From JAVBJN01 sp031546985 (lineage in GTDB: Bacteria > Bacteroidota > Bacteroidia > Chitinophagales > Chitinophagaceae): a DNA stretch of 64,000 bases. The stretch is from NCBI GenBank assembly GCA_031546985.1, contig JAVBJN010000077.1, positions 1 to 64,000 on the forward strand, given 5' to 3'. The notes under the pieces are model-generated. The model saw only the letters and a list, made by a program, of their open reading frames with translations, had not been told where the DNA came from and did no database searches. Below are positions 53,737 through 63,500 of this stretch, in pieces; the first letter of the stretch is position 1; the number at the start of each line of letters is the position of its first letter. The translations under genes and the position numbers were made by a program.

Positions 53737-54420
53737 TTACTGTGGCTTAATACCTGGTTCTATTGTGACGTATCCATACCTGACGGCATACATGGCCAGT
53801 CCGACCTTTGTTTTAACGCCCAGCTTATGAAATAATTTATTGCGGTAGCCTTCTACACTTTTCTGAGATGTTTGCATGTGCTGCGCTATTTCTGCATAAG
53901 TCATATCCTCAATGCACCATTTCAACAATTGAATTTCCTTTTCCGTTAGTTTCGGAATCGTTATTTCATTATCCCTTACCGCTGCAATCAGTTTGGGTGT
54001 GAAATTTTCACTGTTGTATATGTCATTTTGTATGACCTCGACAATAGCTTTCTTAATTTCTTTGGGATGACAGTCTTTAGACAAATAACCATTAGCACCT
54101 GAACGAATCATTTTGATGATGTATTCTTCGCGTAGAAATCCTGACAGAACGAGGATTTTAATGTCCGGCCATTTATGTTTTAACCTCGATACCGTTTCAA
54201 AGCCATTCATTTTCGGCATCATTATATCCATCAGACACACCTGGGGCTTGATTTCGCTTCGCTCTATCTTCTGCAATAAATCTTTTCCATTCGCCGCTTT
54301 AATAATCACCTTAATCCCACCCTGCATTTCAAGGAAAAGGGGAATGGTTTCTCTTACAGTCATGTGGTCTTCTGCAAAGGCTACATAGATTGGTTCTTTG
54401 GTTTTGGTTTTGTCTATCAT
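53737..54420 (-). CDS. LuxR/NarL-type response regulator
   Basis: The 227-residue regulator has an N-terminal receiver domain with acidic pocket (AEDH, 17-19), phospho-acceptor Asp65 in CLMDIMMP, Ser/Thr in LVLSGF and Lys in YLSKDCHP. The C-terminal LuxR helix-turn-helix (about 160-222) contains LTEKEIQLLKWCIEDMTYAE and SQKSVEGYRNKLFHKLGVKT. It is the first gene of a four-gene leftward operon ending with its likely kinase. A palindrome sits at the -44 position of its own promoter, suggesting autoregulation. Confidence 0.88.
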   Translation of the reverse strand: MIDKTKTKEPIYVAFAEDHMTVRETIPLFLEMQGGIKVIIKAANGKDLLQKIERSEIKPQVCLMDIMMPKMNGFETVSRLKHKWPDIKILVLSGFLREEYIIKMIRSGANGYLSKDCHPKEIKKAIVEVIQNDIYNSENFTPKLIAAVRDNEITIPKLTEKEIQLLKWCIEDMTYAEIAQHMQTSQKSVEGYRNKLFHKLGVKTKVGLAMYAVRYGYVTIEPGIKPQ

Positions 54421-54459
54421 ATACGCTCAATCACGGGTGGCAGGTTGCTGATTAAGCCG

Positions 54460-54504
54460 CAAATGTATTGGGATTGTTTGGAAAAAATCGAGGGATAAAT
54501 CCCT
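54460..54504 (-). promoter_or_regulatory. Promoter and palindromic operator of the response-regulator operon
   Basis: On the minus strand TACATTTG (54460-54467) is a perfect -7 box, giving a leader of about 33 bases to the ATG at 54420. The palindrome AGGGATAAATCCCT (54491-54504) is centred 34 bp from the box centre, near -44, the usual place of an activator. Confidence 0.7.
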
Positions 54505-54615
54505 TGTTTATTAACCAATTATCTTTTATGGGATGCCTTATTTTACAGCATTTTCAATGACATTTATCTATAGAAAAGCTTGTAAATGAAGGTTAGGTGC
54601 GGGTTTAAAAAGTCG

Positions 54616-54660
54616 GGGGATTTATCCCCTAAGAATATTGAAATATTCAGCGAACATTTG
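54616..54660 (+). promoter_or_regulatory. Promoter and palindromic operator of the 54703 gene
   Basis: The palindrome GGGGATTTATCCCC (54616-54629) is followed by AACATTTG (54653-54660), one base off the -7 consensus, again 34 bp centre to centre. The leader would be about 36 bases to the ATG at 54703. This mirrors the regulator promoter on the other strand. Confidence 0.65.
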
Positions 54661-54702
54661 CAGCCCTTAAATAACCTGACTTATATCAATAACCGATTTT
54701 CT

Positions 54703-55449
54703 ATGATGGACTTTATAACCTTTAAAGGGTTGAAACATTATCCGATTGGCAATGCCCATTTACAACCAGGTGCGGATGGGCTGACGATATCCAACCTATC
54801 CACTCCCTTAGACGGCATTGCCATTGAAACAAAAAGGGCTACGTTTTTCGATCTTCAGTTTAACCCTGTTTTCTTTGAGAATGATACCGACTTCGGTGTA
54901 ACCTTTAACCAGACCGATAATAGTAACGGCTTTCGGGCTATGGCGCAGTGGGCAATAGCACAACACCTCGAAACTTCAGTAGCCTACCTGTTCCTCAACA
55001 GCAAGCTGGAAGGCGAACAGATCATCGTCACGGGTTTCAATGCTGGCAACAATACATTTCAACGGGTATTTGAACAGACAGGTATTCCTGGTTATAACTG
55101 GATGATCGTTGGTGTCTTTGATCTGGCTTATAAAAAAGCGGAACTGACAGGGATTGATTGCAAATTGGAAATGGTAAGGGATAATACCGGCAAGGTGGTT
55201 GAGGTCACGATTGTAAAATCATTTCGCTGCAATGGAACGTTGACACCTATATCGGGCAAGTCCTTGTTACGGTATTCCAATGAAAAAGAGCAGACACAAT
55301 CTTTTGCAATAGATAGCCTACAGATAACCTCATCTCTTTATTATCCCGGCGGTTTGCCGGAAGAGAAGGAAGGATATATTTCCCAGGCTGTGATTACAGG
55401 CCAGGGTATGCAAGCCCTTGTGCTGACTGATGAGCATTCCGGCAGGTAA
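54703..55449 (+). CDS. Hypothetical protein, likely regulator target
   Basis: The 248-residue protein (MMDFITFKGLKHYPIGNAHL...) is predicted beta-rich and without a signal peptide. A run GFNAGNNTFQRVFEQTGIPG and a C-terminal block of strands are visible, but no family is recognised. The ATG at 54703 (or 54706) is preferred over a frame start at 54586 because the operator-promoter pair lies between. It is divergent from the two-component operon. Confidence 0.6.
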   Translation: MMDFITFKGLKHYPIGNAHLQPGADGLTISNLSTPLDGIAIETKRATFFDLQFNPVFFENDTDFGVTFNQTDNSNGFRAMAQWAIAQHLETSVAYLFLNSKLEGEQIIVTGFNAGNNTFQRVFEQTGIPGYNWMIVGVFDLAYKKAELTGIDCKLEMVRDNTGKVVEVTIVKSFRCNGTLTPISGKSLLRYSNEKEQTQSFAIDSLQITSSLYYPGGLPEEKEGYISQAVITGQGMQALVLTDEHSGR

Positions 55450-55500
55450 AAATTAGTTTCTTTATTTGCTTTTAAAATCTCTTGAAATCGTTGGTAGCAA

Positions 55501-55567
55501 AGGGATATATCCCTCAAGATCGGGGGATAAATCTTCCATAGAATCTAAATTTTGTATATCACCTTTG
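55501..55567 (+). promoter_or_regulatory. Two further GGGATNNATCCC-type sites before the T9SS gene
   Basis: AGGGATATATCCCT (55501-55514) and a half-degenerate GGGGGATAAATCTT (55522-55535) lie about 22 bp apart. A TTTG-ended box (55560-55567, CACCTTTG) is again 34 bp from the second site. They could drive a long leader into the gene at 55822. Confidence 0.5.
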
Positions 55568-55681
55568 TTGTTGAAAAGTTGTCCGTGTGTTTGCATGATT
55601 ATACAAAAAAGTTCATCGGCTAAAATGCTGAAAAATGGAAAACCCTGCTATTTCATATTGCTTGTACAAAGCAAAAAAAGG

Positions 55682-55713
55682 AAGTCCCTGTTGCTTGCGA
55701 CAAACAGGGACTT
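55682..55713. terminator. Hairpin with 11-bp perfect stem
   Basis: AAGTCCCTGTT (55682-55692) and AACAGGGACTT (55703-55713) are exact complements around a 10-base loop. An A-run to the left makes it more like a leftward terminator; its role is unclear. Confidence 0.5.
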
Positions 55714-55720
55714 TGGAAAT

Positions 55721-55792
55721 GGTGCTGGATAGCATTCATCCTCCTTAGCCCGCAAGGCAATGAACTCCACTTGACAGGGTGCTATCCGCACC
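55721..55792. other. Cross-shaped structured element before the T9SS gene
   Basis: The outer stem GGTGC(T)GGATAGCA / TGCTATCCGCACC (55721-55734 with 55780-55792) has one bulged T. An inner hairpin pairs TTCAT/ATGAA (55735-55739 with 55760-55764) and CCTT/AAGG (55743-55746 with 55754-55757). It ends 29 bp before the ATG at 55822. It could be a leader RNA or DNA cruciform; I do not recognise the class. The remainder of 55450-55821 has no gene. Confidence 0.5.
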
Positions 55793-55821
55793 AATTCTTT
55801 ATTAAAATTAATTCATCCAAA

Positions 55822-57495
55822 ATGAAAAAACTTTATGGCTTAATGTTAGCCTCACTCATAGGAACCGCACCAGCAATGGCGCAACATGAAGTAACCTGCG
55901 ATTTCACCGCCATTACTTCAAATATTACGACCAACAGAACCCTTTCTGCCAGTACATTGTACCGGATTGAGGATTGTATCCATGTAACATCCGGCGCCAC
56001 ACTGACGATACCGGCAGGGACAGTAGTTATGTTCAAAAAAGCAGTCAATGCCGGGCTGACTATTGACAAGGGAGCCTATCTGATCGTGCAGGGTACGTCT
56101 GGTAGTCCTGTAGTATTTACTTCTGACCAGCAACCGAGTTTCAGAAACCCCGGCGACTTCTCCGGTTTGCTTATCAATGGCCAGGCTACCAATAATTTTA
56201 GCAGTAATGCGATGACTACTGAAAACCGTACCTGCAATGTAGATGCAGGCGGTACCAATGATAATGACAGCTCCGGTGTGGTAAAGTTCCTGCGTATCGA
56301 GTATGCGGAACACGGCCTTTCGCTGGCATCCGTAGGTAGTAAAACAGTGATCGAAAACATCATGGTTTCTTATCCTGAAAAGAGCGCCTATGAATTTTGG
56401 GGTGGTACAGCCAGGGCAAAAAGACTTATAGCCCTGAATGCAATTGAAAATGACTTCGTATTCATTTATGGTAACAGAAGTAAGGTGCAGCAAGCACTTG
56501 GCCTTCGTCTGAATGCAGGGTCAAACTACGGTACTGCTCCAAACTCTAATGGCATCTTGATCTCCAATAATGATAATGCAGGAAGCAGCTATGCCGGTAC
56601 ACCGCAGACGCGTCCTGTATTGGATAGGTTTTCATTACTTGGCCCTGCTTATTGCGGAGGAACGGGTTTAAGCAGCAACTTTAAGAATGCTGTATTGGCT
56701 TACCACAACGCGCAATTAGGTATGTACCATAGTGTCCTTTCAAGCTGGCCTACAGGCTTCAGGATGGAAGATGCTTCAACGCTTACCAATGCGACTGCAT
56801 CTCCTCAACTGCTCAAGTTTGAAGCGAACAGCTTTGACAATAACACTACAGACTACAGCCATAACGGTAGTTGGGTAACAGGTGGTTGCGCTTCCAATAT
56901 CCTGAACTGGATGACAAATGTAGGCGGTTGTTCTCAACGCTATAATGAATTTTCACCTGGAAGTCTTGGTTATGACGGGTCTATCTGTGATGACTATTGC
57001 GCCAGCAACATTCCTTCATTTTTAGTGTCCGGCTCTGATCTTGGCAGTACGCAATACGCTAACATCAGCGAACTCAATGGTGATGCGTTCTTTGTTACTT
57101 CCAGCTACAGGGGCGCATTTGATGCTACTACGGACTGGACATCAAATTGGACTGCTTTCTGCCCACAGAGCGTAAATTATTGTCCGTCTGAACGTCGCAT
57201 AGGTGGCACTACTGGCATCAACAGTATGAGCCAGGCTCAAAACAACGGTCTTGTATTGGCTCCCAACCCTGTAAGCGGCATTACTTATGCCGAATTTAGC
57301 ACAGAGCAGGCCGGAAATGTTACGGTGAGTATAGTGAACAGTGTAGGACAGGTAGTTCGTACCATCAGTAAAGATGCAGGTAAAGGCAAACAACGCCTTG
57401 CTGTAAGCACTGAAGGATTAAGCAGTGGTGTGTATATCATCAATGTTGAACTTTCTAAAGGCAATGCTGTTCACGCCCGTGTTGTCGTGAAATAA
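55822..57495 (+). CDS. T9SS-sorted secreted protein
   Basis: The 557-residue protein has a Sec signal peptide (MKKLYGLMLASLIGTAPAMA), then a beta-rich region rich in Thr, Ser and Asn (ATLTIPAGTVVMFKKAVNAG, IENIMVSYPEKSAYEFWG) of parallel beta-helix character. The type A T9SS sorting domain begins LVLAPNPVSGITYAEF and ends HARVVVK. The repeated T-P-T-V-style strands suggest a surface or adhesin-like protein. The ATG at 55822 starts the signal peptide; an upstream frame start would add non-signal residues. It is monocistronic and possibly under the local regulator. Confidence 0.8.
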   Translation: MKKLYGLMLASLIGTAPAMAQHEVTCDFTAITSNITTNRTLSASTLYRIEDCIHVTSGATLTIPAGTVVMFKKAVNAGLTIDKGAYLIVQGTSGSPVVFTSDQQPSFRNPGDFSGLLINGQATNNFSSNAMTTENRTCNVDAGGTNDNDSSGVVKFLRIEYAEHGLSLASVGSKTVIENIMVSYPEKSAYEFWGGTARAKRLIALNAIENDFVFIYGNRSKVQQALGLRLNAGSNYGTAPNSNGILISNNDNAGSSYAGTPQTRPVLDRFSLLGPAYCGGTGLSSNFKNAVLAYHNAQLGMYHSVLSSWPTGFRMEDASTLTNATASPQLLKFEANSFDNNTTDYSHNGSWVTGGCASNILNWMTNVGGCSQRYNEFSPGSLGYDGSICDDYCASNIPSFLVSGSDLGSTQYANISELNGDAFFVTSSYRGAFDATTDWTSNWTAFCPQSVNYCPSERRIGGTTGINSMSQAQNNGLVLAPNPVSGITYAEFSTEQAGNVTVSIVNSVGQVVRTISKDAGKGKQRLAVSTEGLSSGVYIINVELSKGNAVHARVVVK

Positions 57496-57524
57496 TCACT
57501 AACCAATTCTAAACATTCTAAACG

Positions 57525-57551
57525 CAAAAGCCCCGTTATACGGGGCTTTTG
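57525..57551. terminator. Bidirectional terminator
   Basis: CAAAAGCCCCG and CGGGGCTTTTG (11-bp stem) flank a 5-base loop between convergent genes. Confidence 0.88.
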
Positions 57552-57570
57552 TTGTATCTGTGAAACTCTT

Positions 57571-57972
57571 TTATGCTGCTGATTTTTCGGTAGCAGCGGC
57601 ACGAAGCCAAAGTGTGTACCACCAGTTTTTAAGTTTATCCCTTGTTTTTTGGATGCGGTTTGACCCTGTGATATTTTGTTGTGCATACACCCGTATGCAA
57701 GGGCTTGCTACCGGTATATACGGCAACACCTCATAGGGCTTGTCATGAGTAAGATCGCGGGGATAGGTCAGTATAAAACTGATAGTCGCATTGCAATTTA
57801 CCTTTCGTAAGGCAAATATGAGCTGATGAGCATACTGTAAGGTTTCATCATCGCAGGCATGGGGTAAGGCAATAGCTACCTGCAAAGTATCGCCAGTGTC
57901 GTATCTTCCGGGTACAGCTTCAATAGCTTTGCGAATCTGTTTTAGCTCCCGTTGTGTTATTTTCCTTTTCAT
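57571..57972 (-). CDS. Hypothetical protein
   Basis: The 133-residue soluble protein has a basic helical start (KRKITQRELKQIRKAIEA), a strand-rich middle (LQVAIALPHA; NATISFILTYPRDL) and a helical basic C-terminus. No family is recognised. It is convergent with the T9SS gene and lies upstream of nothing transcribed in its direction within the window. Confidence 0.5.
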   Translation of the reverse strand: MKRKITQRELKQIRKAIEAVPGRYDTGDTLQVAIALPHACDDETLQYAHQLIFALRKVNCNATISFILTYPRDLTHDKPYEVLPYIPVASPCIRVYAQQNITGSNRIQKTRDKLKNWWYTLWLRAAATEKSAA

Positions 57973-58045
57973 TTAGATCGTAATGCAAGAAAGTTAATTA
58001 TTATATACGCATTTTGTATGGATAAGGTTTTGATTTTACAATTGC

Positions 58046-60445
58046 TTAACGCAATAAGATCACATCGCCCTTCAGCGCAATAGTGCCACCTTCCTTCGTT
58101 TCAATATTTATCTGGTAGTAGTAGGTGCCTAAATCCTGCAATTGTCCGTTAAAAGTGCCGTCCCAACCTTCCAACGCACTTTTGCCAACAGCGGTATATA
58201 TCTTTTGGCCGTAGCGGTTGTAAATCTCGAAGTAGCGGACAAAAATGTAGCCGGTACTTACAGGTCGGAAACGGTCATTTAGCCCATCCCCGTTTGGTGT
58301 AAATCCATTGGGCATAAATACCACCGGATTTACAGCCACATCGACTGATGCCTTCGCCTTACAACCGTATGCTGATATAGCGGTGACGATAAAGTTGCGG
58401 GTGGTGTCCATTGCAACTGTTTGACTAATTGCCGCCTGATCGGCGAACAGAAAAGATGGTTCCCATGCCGTTACAGAGTATGGTTCGCTGCCAGACGATT
58501 GCAGGTGCACTATTTCACCTTTATTGGTTAGGTCTTTGTCTGCGGTAAGGGTCAGGTCAAACCCCTTTACTTCAATCTCTTTTGTAGCCGAATCCGAACA
58601 ACCTTCAATATTGGTTACTACCAATGAGGCAGTGAAATTGCCCACTTGCCCATAACTGTAGGAGGGGCTTCGCTGGCTGGAAAAATTACCATCGCCAAAA
58701 TACCATTTCCAAACCGGCGCTGTACTGGTATTGCTAAATTCAATCGGCGAACCTTTGCAGGCGATATTATCTGCCGTAAAAGATGCCTGCGGTACGGGTA
58801 AGGCAATGATGCTTACCGGTAATGTGGTGTCACAACCTGAAGGTGTAATGATTTGTACACTATAAGTACCAGGATCTATATTTTTCAGGGTATCACCTTG
58901 CTGGCTCCATTGTTGTTGCAGGGTATTGCCGCTGCCATCTTTCCATGTGTATTGAAAGCTGGTGGTATCCCCTGTTTGTGGTTTTATCCATGCTTTTCCC
59001 TGTTTAGCTTCAGGGCAACTATAACCGGCTGAACTGGTAACCGGCAAACGGGTAAAACGTACATGAATGCTGTCTGTCTGATATTTGCAATCCGTGTTGA
59101 TATAGCGTACCACATAAACACCGGCGCTGGTTATGATCCGCTGCCTGTTACTGCTGCCATTGTCCCACAGGTACCGCTTGCCGGTGTCCGCTGTCAGTAT
59201 CGCCGTATCCTTAAAGCAAATGGTTATCGCCTTATTCATCTTTACGCTGTCAGGTGGGGTAATGATGGCGATGTCGTTGGGCATACCACGGTAGGTAATG
59301 CCTCCGGTAAATAATAACACATTGCCCACCGCGTTACAACCTAAACCGGCTGCATTTGGATTGTCGATGTAGTTCATGGCTGAAAGGCCATTTCCAAAGT
59401 AGATTTTACCATTAACAGCCCTTTTTAAATCACCTAAATTATCCAGCGAATAGACAAAGCTGGAGAATACTACCGTATTGGAAGCGATGATTGCTGCGGG
59501 TGTGGAAAGGGTAAGATTGAACTGGCGCACCTTACCGGAATAGAATGTATTCAGGTACGAAAAGGATGATGTGGTAGCATATAGTTTTGAATTGTCCGGC
59601 GAAAAGCAAGCCCCATAATAATAGCCTAATGTGCTGCTGCTATCTAATATAAGCGCATTTGATAAGTGACCTGTCTGCGGGTTAAAGTCATACAGCTCCA
59701 GCCCACCTTTTGTGTTCCATGCCTCATTGCAAGCCGCTGCCATTTTCAGGCCGTCCGGTGAAAACTTGATAACACCATAACGGTACCATCCTACAGGAAG
59801 CCCGCCCACATTAGAAATGACCGGTGCGGTAACAATGCCGGTATCATTGATTTCGTAAGCACGGTACTGATTGGTCGATTTTGCCTTTGCCATCACCCAT
59901 ATATTGTTACAGCCTTTTACAACGGTGAGTTTCTCTGTAAGTCCTGCATCCATGAAAACGCTTTTCTTGCCGGATACAATGCCGCCTTTGCCACCGTTCA
60001 GGCTCATGTCAACTACTGAGTAGTACAACTGACCACCGCTGGCCAAACTGAATATATAGTACCTATTGGAATTGTTAGGCATTCCTGCAATCGCGGTTGG
60101 TTGTGTTGCATAAGTTCCGCTCCACGGCATTAAGGGGGGATAGCCTACCGTTGGAGATATGGCGCTGGTGTAGCCACTTACCCCGCCGGTAAGTTCCGGC
60201 ATGATCTCATGATCGCGGTTCCATGCCCAAAATCCATTGGTATAAAACAACATTTGCCCGGCGGCATTGCAAACAGAAGCAGAACCCTCATAGCCGGGAA
60301 AGAGATTGTTTGGATAAGCTGTTGGGGTAGCAGCATTAAAGTTAATACCGACATTGCCGAATGTCCATAGGTTTTGTTCCCCTTGTGCATTTGCCTTGCC
60401 GCAAGTGTACAGGCAAAGCAGTAAAATGATAATGATCTTGTTCAT
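58046..60445 (-). CDS. Large T9SS type B (gliding-motility-associated C-terminal domain) protein
   Basis: The 799-residue protein has a signal peptide (MNKIIIILLLCLYTCGKANA). The N-terminal 370 residues form a beta-propeller-like region with repeated GxxxxYF and KFSPDGLKMAAACN patterns. A PKD-like domain is at about 555-620 (WYFGDGNFSSQRSPSYSYGQ). The type B CTD reads FMPNGFTPNGDGLNDRFRPV, about residue 705 to the end, finishing GDVILLR. Type B proteins are exported by T9SS and many act in adhesion or gliding. A terminator separates it from the upstream SBBP gene. Confidence 0.85.
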   Translation of the reverse strand: MNKIIIILLLCLYTCGKANAQGEQNLWTFGNVGINFNAATPTAYPNNLFPGYEGSASVCNAAGQMLFYTNGFWAWNRDHEIMPELTGGVSGYTSAISPTVGYPPLMPWSGTYATQPTAIAGMPNNSNRYYIFSLASGGQLYYSVVDMSLNGGKGGIVSGKKSVFMDAGLTEKLTVVKGCNNIWVMAKAKSTNQYRAYEINDTGIVTAPVISNVGGLPVGWYRYGVIKFSPDGLKMAAACNEAWNTKGGLELYDFNPQTGHLSNALILDSSSTLGYYYGACFSPDNSKLYATTSSFSYLNTFYSGKVRQFNLTLSTPAAIIASNTVVFSSFVYSLDNLGDLKRAVNGKIYFGNGLSAMNYIDNPNAAGLGCNAVGNVLLFTGGITYRGMPNDIAIITPPDSVKMNKAITICFKDTAILTADTGKRYLWDNGSSNRQRIITSAGVYVVRYINTDCKYQTDSIHVRFTRLPVTSSAGYSCPEAKQGKAWIKPQTGDTTSFQYTWKDGSGNTLQQQWSQQGDTLKNIDPGTYSVQIITPSGCDTTLPVSIIALPVPQASFTADNIACKGSPIEFSNTSTAPVWKWYFGDGNFSSQRSPSYSYGQVGNFTASLVVTNIEGCSDSATKEIEVKGFDLTLTADKDLTNKGEIVHLQSSGSEPYSVTAWEPSFLFADQAAISQTVAMDTTRNFIVTAISAYGCKAKASVDVAVNPVVFMPNGFTPNGDGLNDRFRPVSTGYIFVRYFEIYNRYGQKIYTAVGKSALEGWDGTFNGQLQDLGTYYYQINIETKEGGTIALKGDVILLR

Positions 60446-60463
60446 AACAGTAGCTTTTAAAAT

Positions 60464-60498
60464 GGAAAAAAAGCCGGAAGAATGTACATTCCTCCGGC
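60464..60498 (-). terminator. Terminator of the SBBP gene
   Basis: A stem GCCGGA/TCCGGC (60473-60478 with 60493-60498) with an inner GAATG/CATTC is followed on the minus strand by a T7-8 run. It serves the gene at 60513. Confidence 0.8.
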
Positions 60499-60512
60499 AC
60501 AGGTGTTAGCCC

Positions 60513-63500
60513 CTACCTGTTCGTATGTTTTACTATTTTCTCAGTACCTAATAACCGGCCTTCGCTATCTGTTATGCGCAGTAAATATACGCCTGCGGCA
60601 TAATTGCTCATGTTGATAGATTGTACCTTTTCATATTGCCCGATCATACGGCCATCCATTGTGCTGATTGCTGCATTTATGGTTTTGGCATATTGGAAGT
60701 ATAGTATGTCGGTTACGGGGTTGGGATAGATACTTACGGTTGAATGATTGTCCTTTGTTTCGTCAATACCTACCGTTCCTGCATCGAATGCAACGGACGT
60801 TCCTTCACAACTATTAGCGTCTGTTACCGTTACGGAATATAAACCGGACATAAGGGTAATCGTATAGCTGCTGCTGATCGCTCCCGTAATGGCTGTGCCA
60901 TTATGTTTCCACTGATAGCTGCTGAAAGTTCCGGTGCTGAGTACGGCTCCGGTTGCCGTAATTACAGGTATGGGCAGCGGATGTACAATCACAGTATCAA
61001 CAAATGAAGTGTCCGTACAGCTGTGGCTGTTTGTTACAATGGCCGCATAAAACCCGGCATTGTGTGTCGTGTAATTCTGTGAAGTGGCACCAGTAATCGT
61101 TGTTGTTCCGTTCAACCATTGATAGGTAACACCTGCTGTAGCTATAAGAGTTACGCTATCCCCGTTACATATTCCTACAGTACCGGAAGGGGTAAGCACA
61201 GGATATGAACTTATGATAATTGTTTTTTTAGTCTGTACGCTGGTGCCGCAAAGGAAATTGGCCATTATTCTGATGGTGTCGCTATTGCTACCTGTTGTCA
61301 GACTGATCGTATTGGTCGTACTGGTTCCTGACCATCCTGACGGTAATATCCATGTATAGGACGTGGCTCCGGCAACGGGCGTTGCAGTGTAAGTATAGGT
61401 TGCATTATGGCATACTGTATCGCTACCGGTAATACTTGCAGGCGCAGTAAGGTTGCAATCGTTTATCATGGCCATGTAACCATCATAATACCCGCCACCT
61501 TTAGTAGTTTGGTGTGCGCCGGAAGTAGCAAGGTTGGTCAGGCTTCCTGCCATCCCACCAATAAATACATTGGAGAAGGAATTACAGAAAATTCCATAAC
61601 CAAGTTCGCTATCCTCACCGCCAAAATAAGTACCCCATATTCTTGCGCCCGTAGTGTCAAATTTCACTACGAAAGCATCCTGAAAATCTAAGGTGTCTTT
61701 AATGGCTCCTGCCGTTGCAATGCCGGTGGTGCTGTTTGTAAAACCGGTAATGTAGAGGTGGCCAAAAGCATCTGCACTGATTCCTAATCCCCAATCATCA
61801 CCGGTACTGCCATAGTATGTTGCCCATTGGCGCGCACCGGAACTATTGAATTTAACGAGGTAAGCATCTGCAACACTTGTACCACCGCCAAAGGTAGGCT
61901 GATAGCTTCCTGTAGTGGCTATACCTGATGTGCTAAGAGTATAGCCGACTATATATGCATTCCCGTTAGGATCACAGGTTACACCCTGACACATATCCGT
62001 GCCGGTGCCACCATAAAATGTTCCCCATTGACGAATACCGGTGCTGTCAAATTTTACTAAGAACCCATCTTCATTGCCGCCACTTGTGGACTGATAGCCA
62101 CCGGTAGAAGCTAATCCAGTTGTACTAAGGGTATAACCTGCAAGGAAGACATTTTTTGCAGTATCACATTTGAGGGACATACCCTGATCTGTTCCACTAC
62201 CGCCATAGTAGGTTCCCCATTGACGGACACCTGCACTATTAAACTTCACAAGAAAAGCATCATTGCCACCACCACCGGTAGTTTGGTAAGCACCGGTAGT
62301 AGCTATTCCAGATGCGCTGTTATTGGTGAATCCGCCTAAATAAACATTGCCGCTTTTATCGCAGGTTACAGCGTTTCCCTGTTCCGAGGATGAGCCGCCA
62401 TAATAGGTTGCCCACTGCCTTACACCTGCCGTATCAAACTTCACTAAAAAAGCATCGTTCCCTCCTGCTTTTGCGGCCTGATGGCTTCCTGTTGTTGCTA
62501 ATCCATTGCTGTTTGTATATCCCGAAAGATAAACGTTGCCGGATGGATCGGTAGCGGTTGACCATCCCTGATCGGCACTGGTACCACCGTAATAAGTAGC
62601 CCATTTCCGCACACCTGCGCTGTTGAATTTTACAAGGAAAGCATCTGTACCGCCGGTGATGGTGTCTTTATAACTGCCCGTTGTGGCAATGTTGGTCGTA
62701 CTATTGGTATAACCGCACAAATAACCATTGCCAAATACATCACCTGTTACGCAACCACTTTTGGTCGTTTCTTCTATTGCCCCGCCGAAGTAGGTAGCCC
62801 AGCTAAGTGTTGGGTCAATGGTTAATGTTCCGGAATAAGGTGCCGTATTAAAGCTGAGGATGTCGTTCTGCAGAACGAATGAAGAAGCTACACATGTTCC
62901 ATCTGCCTGAAAGCTGACAGGCTTGTTTTCTGTTACTGTACCCATTGGGGTAACAGCCGTGAGCAGTCCCGCTTTGTCAATAGACAGGTTGGTTGCACCA
63001 CCGTATTGCAGTCTGATATCAGATACCTTGCCACCAGGGCGCACTACAAAGTCATATTCTATGGAATTATCACGTACATACAATACCCAATCAATGTTCG
63101 GATAGATTTCTTTGTAAGTCACTTTTTGATAGGCATGAGCCGTTGCGCCTTGCAGGCCTAAATGTGGCAGGTAATATTGCTCATAGAACGGCTGCTGCTG
63201 TTCCGCTACTACTTTTGCCTGCGGATCTGCACCGATCAGGGTTACGTCCATACGGTACATTGCGATGCGCTCTGCGTTCTCATCGCCAAGTTGAGTTGAG
63301 GTTGGGGATGTCCATTGGTAATGAAGATGCCCGCTGCCTGTAAATAAACTCAGACCACTTCCCCCTACACGGAAGTTGATCTCTGAACGGTACTTGCCGT
63401 TTTGGTCAGTTACTTGTCCTTTGTTTTCCACGAAGCAAAGGCTCTGTTGCGGAATTGGTTTGGAATTGTACGCCTGGGCGTTGGAAGGTTCAGTCACGGA

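Noticed and set aside
55466..55732. An 88-codon open frame between the unknown gene and the T9SS gene
   Set aside because: It covers the regulator palindromes and the perfect hairpin, has biased composition, and no start signal; the region is better explained as regulatory.
55721..55792. Integron attC site
   Set aside because: The expected R'' and R' core motifs (RYYYAAC / GTTRRRY) are not present at the ends of the stem and there is no tyrosine integron integrase nearby.
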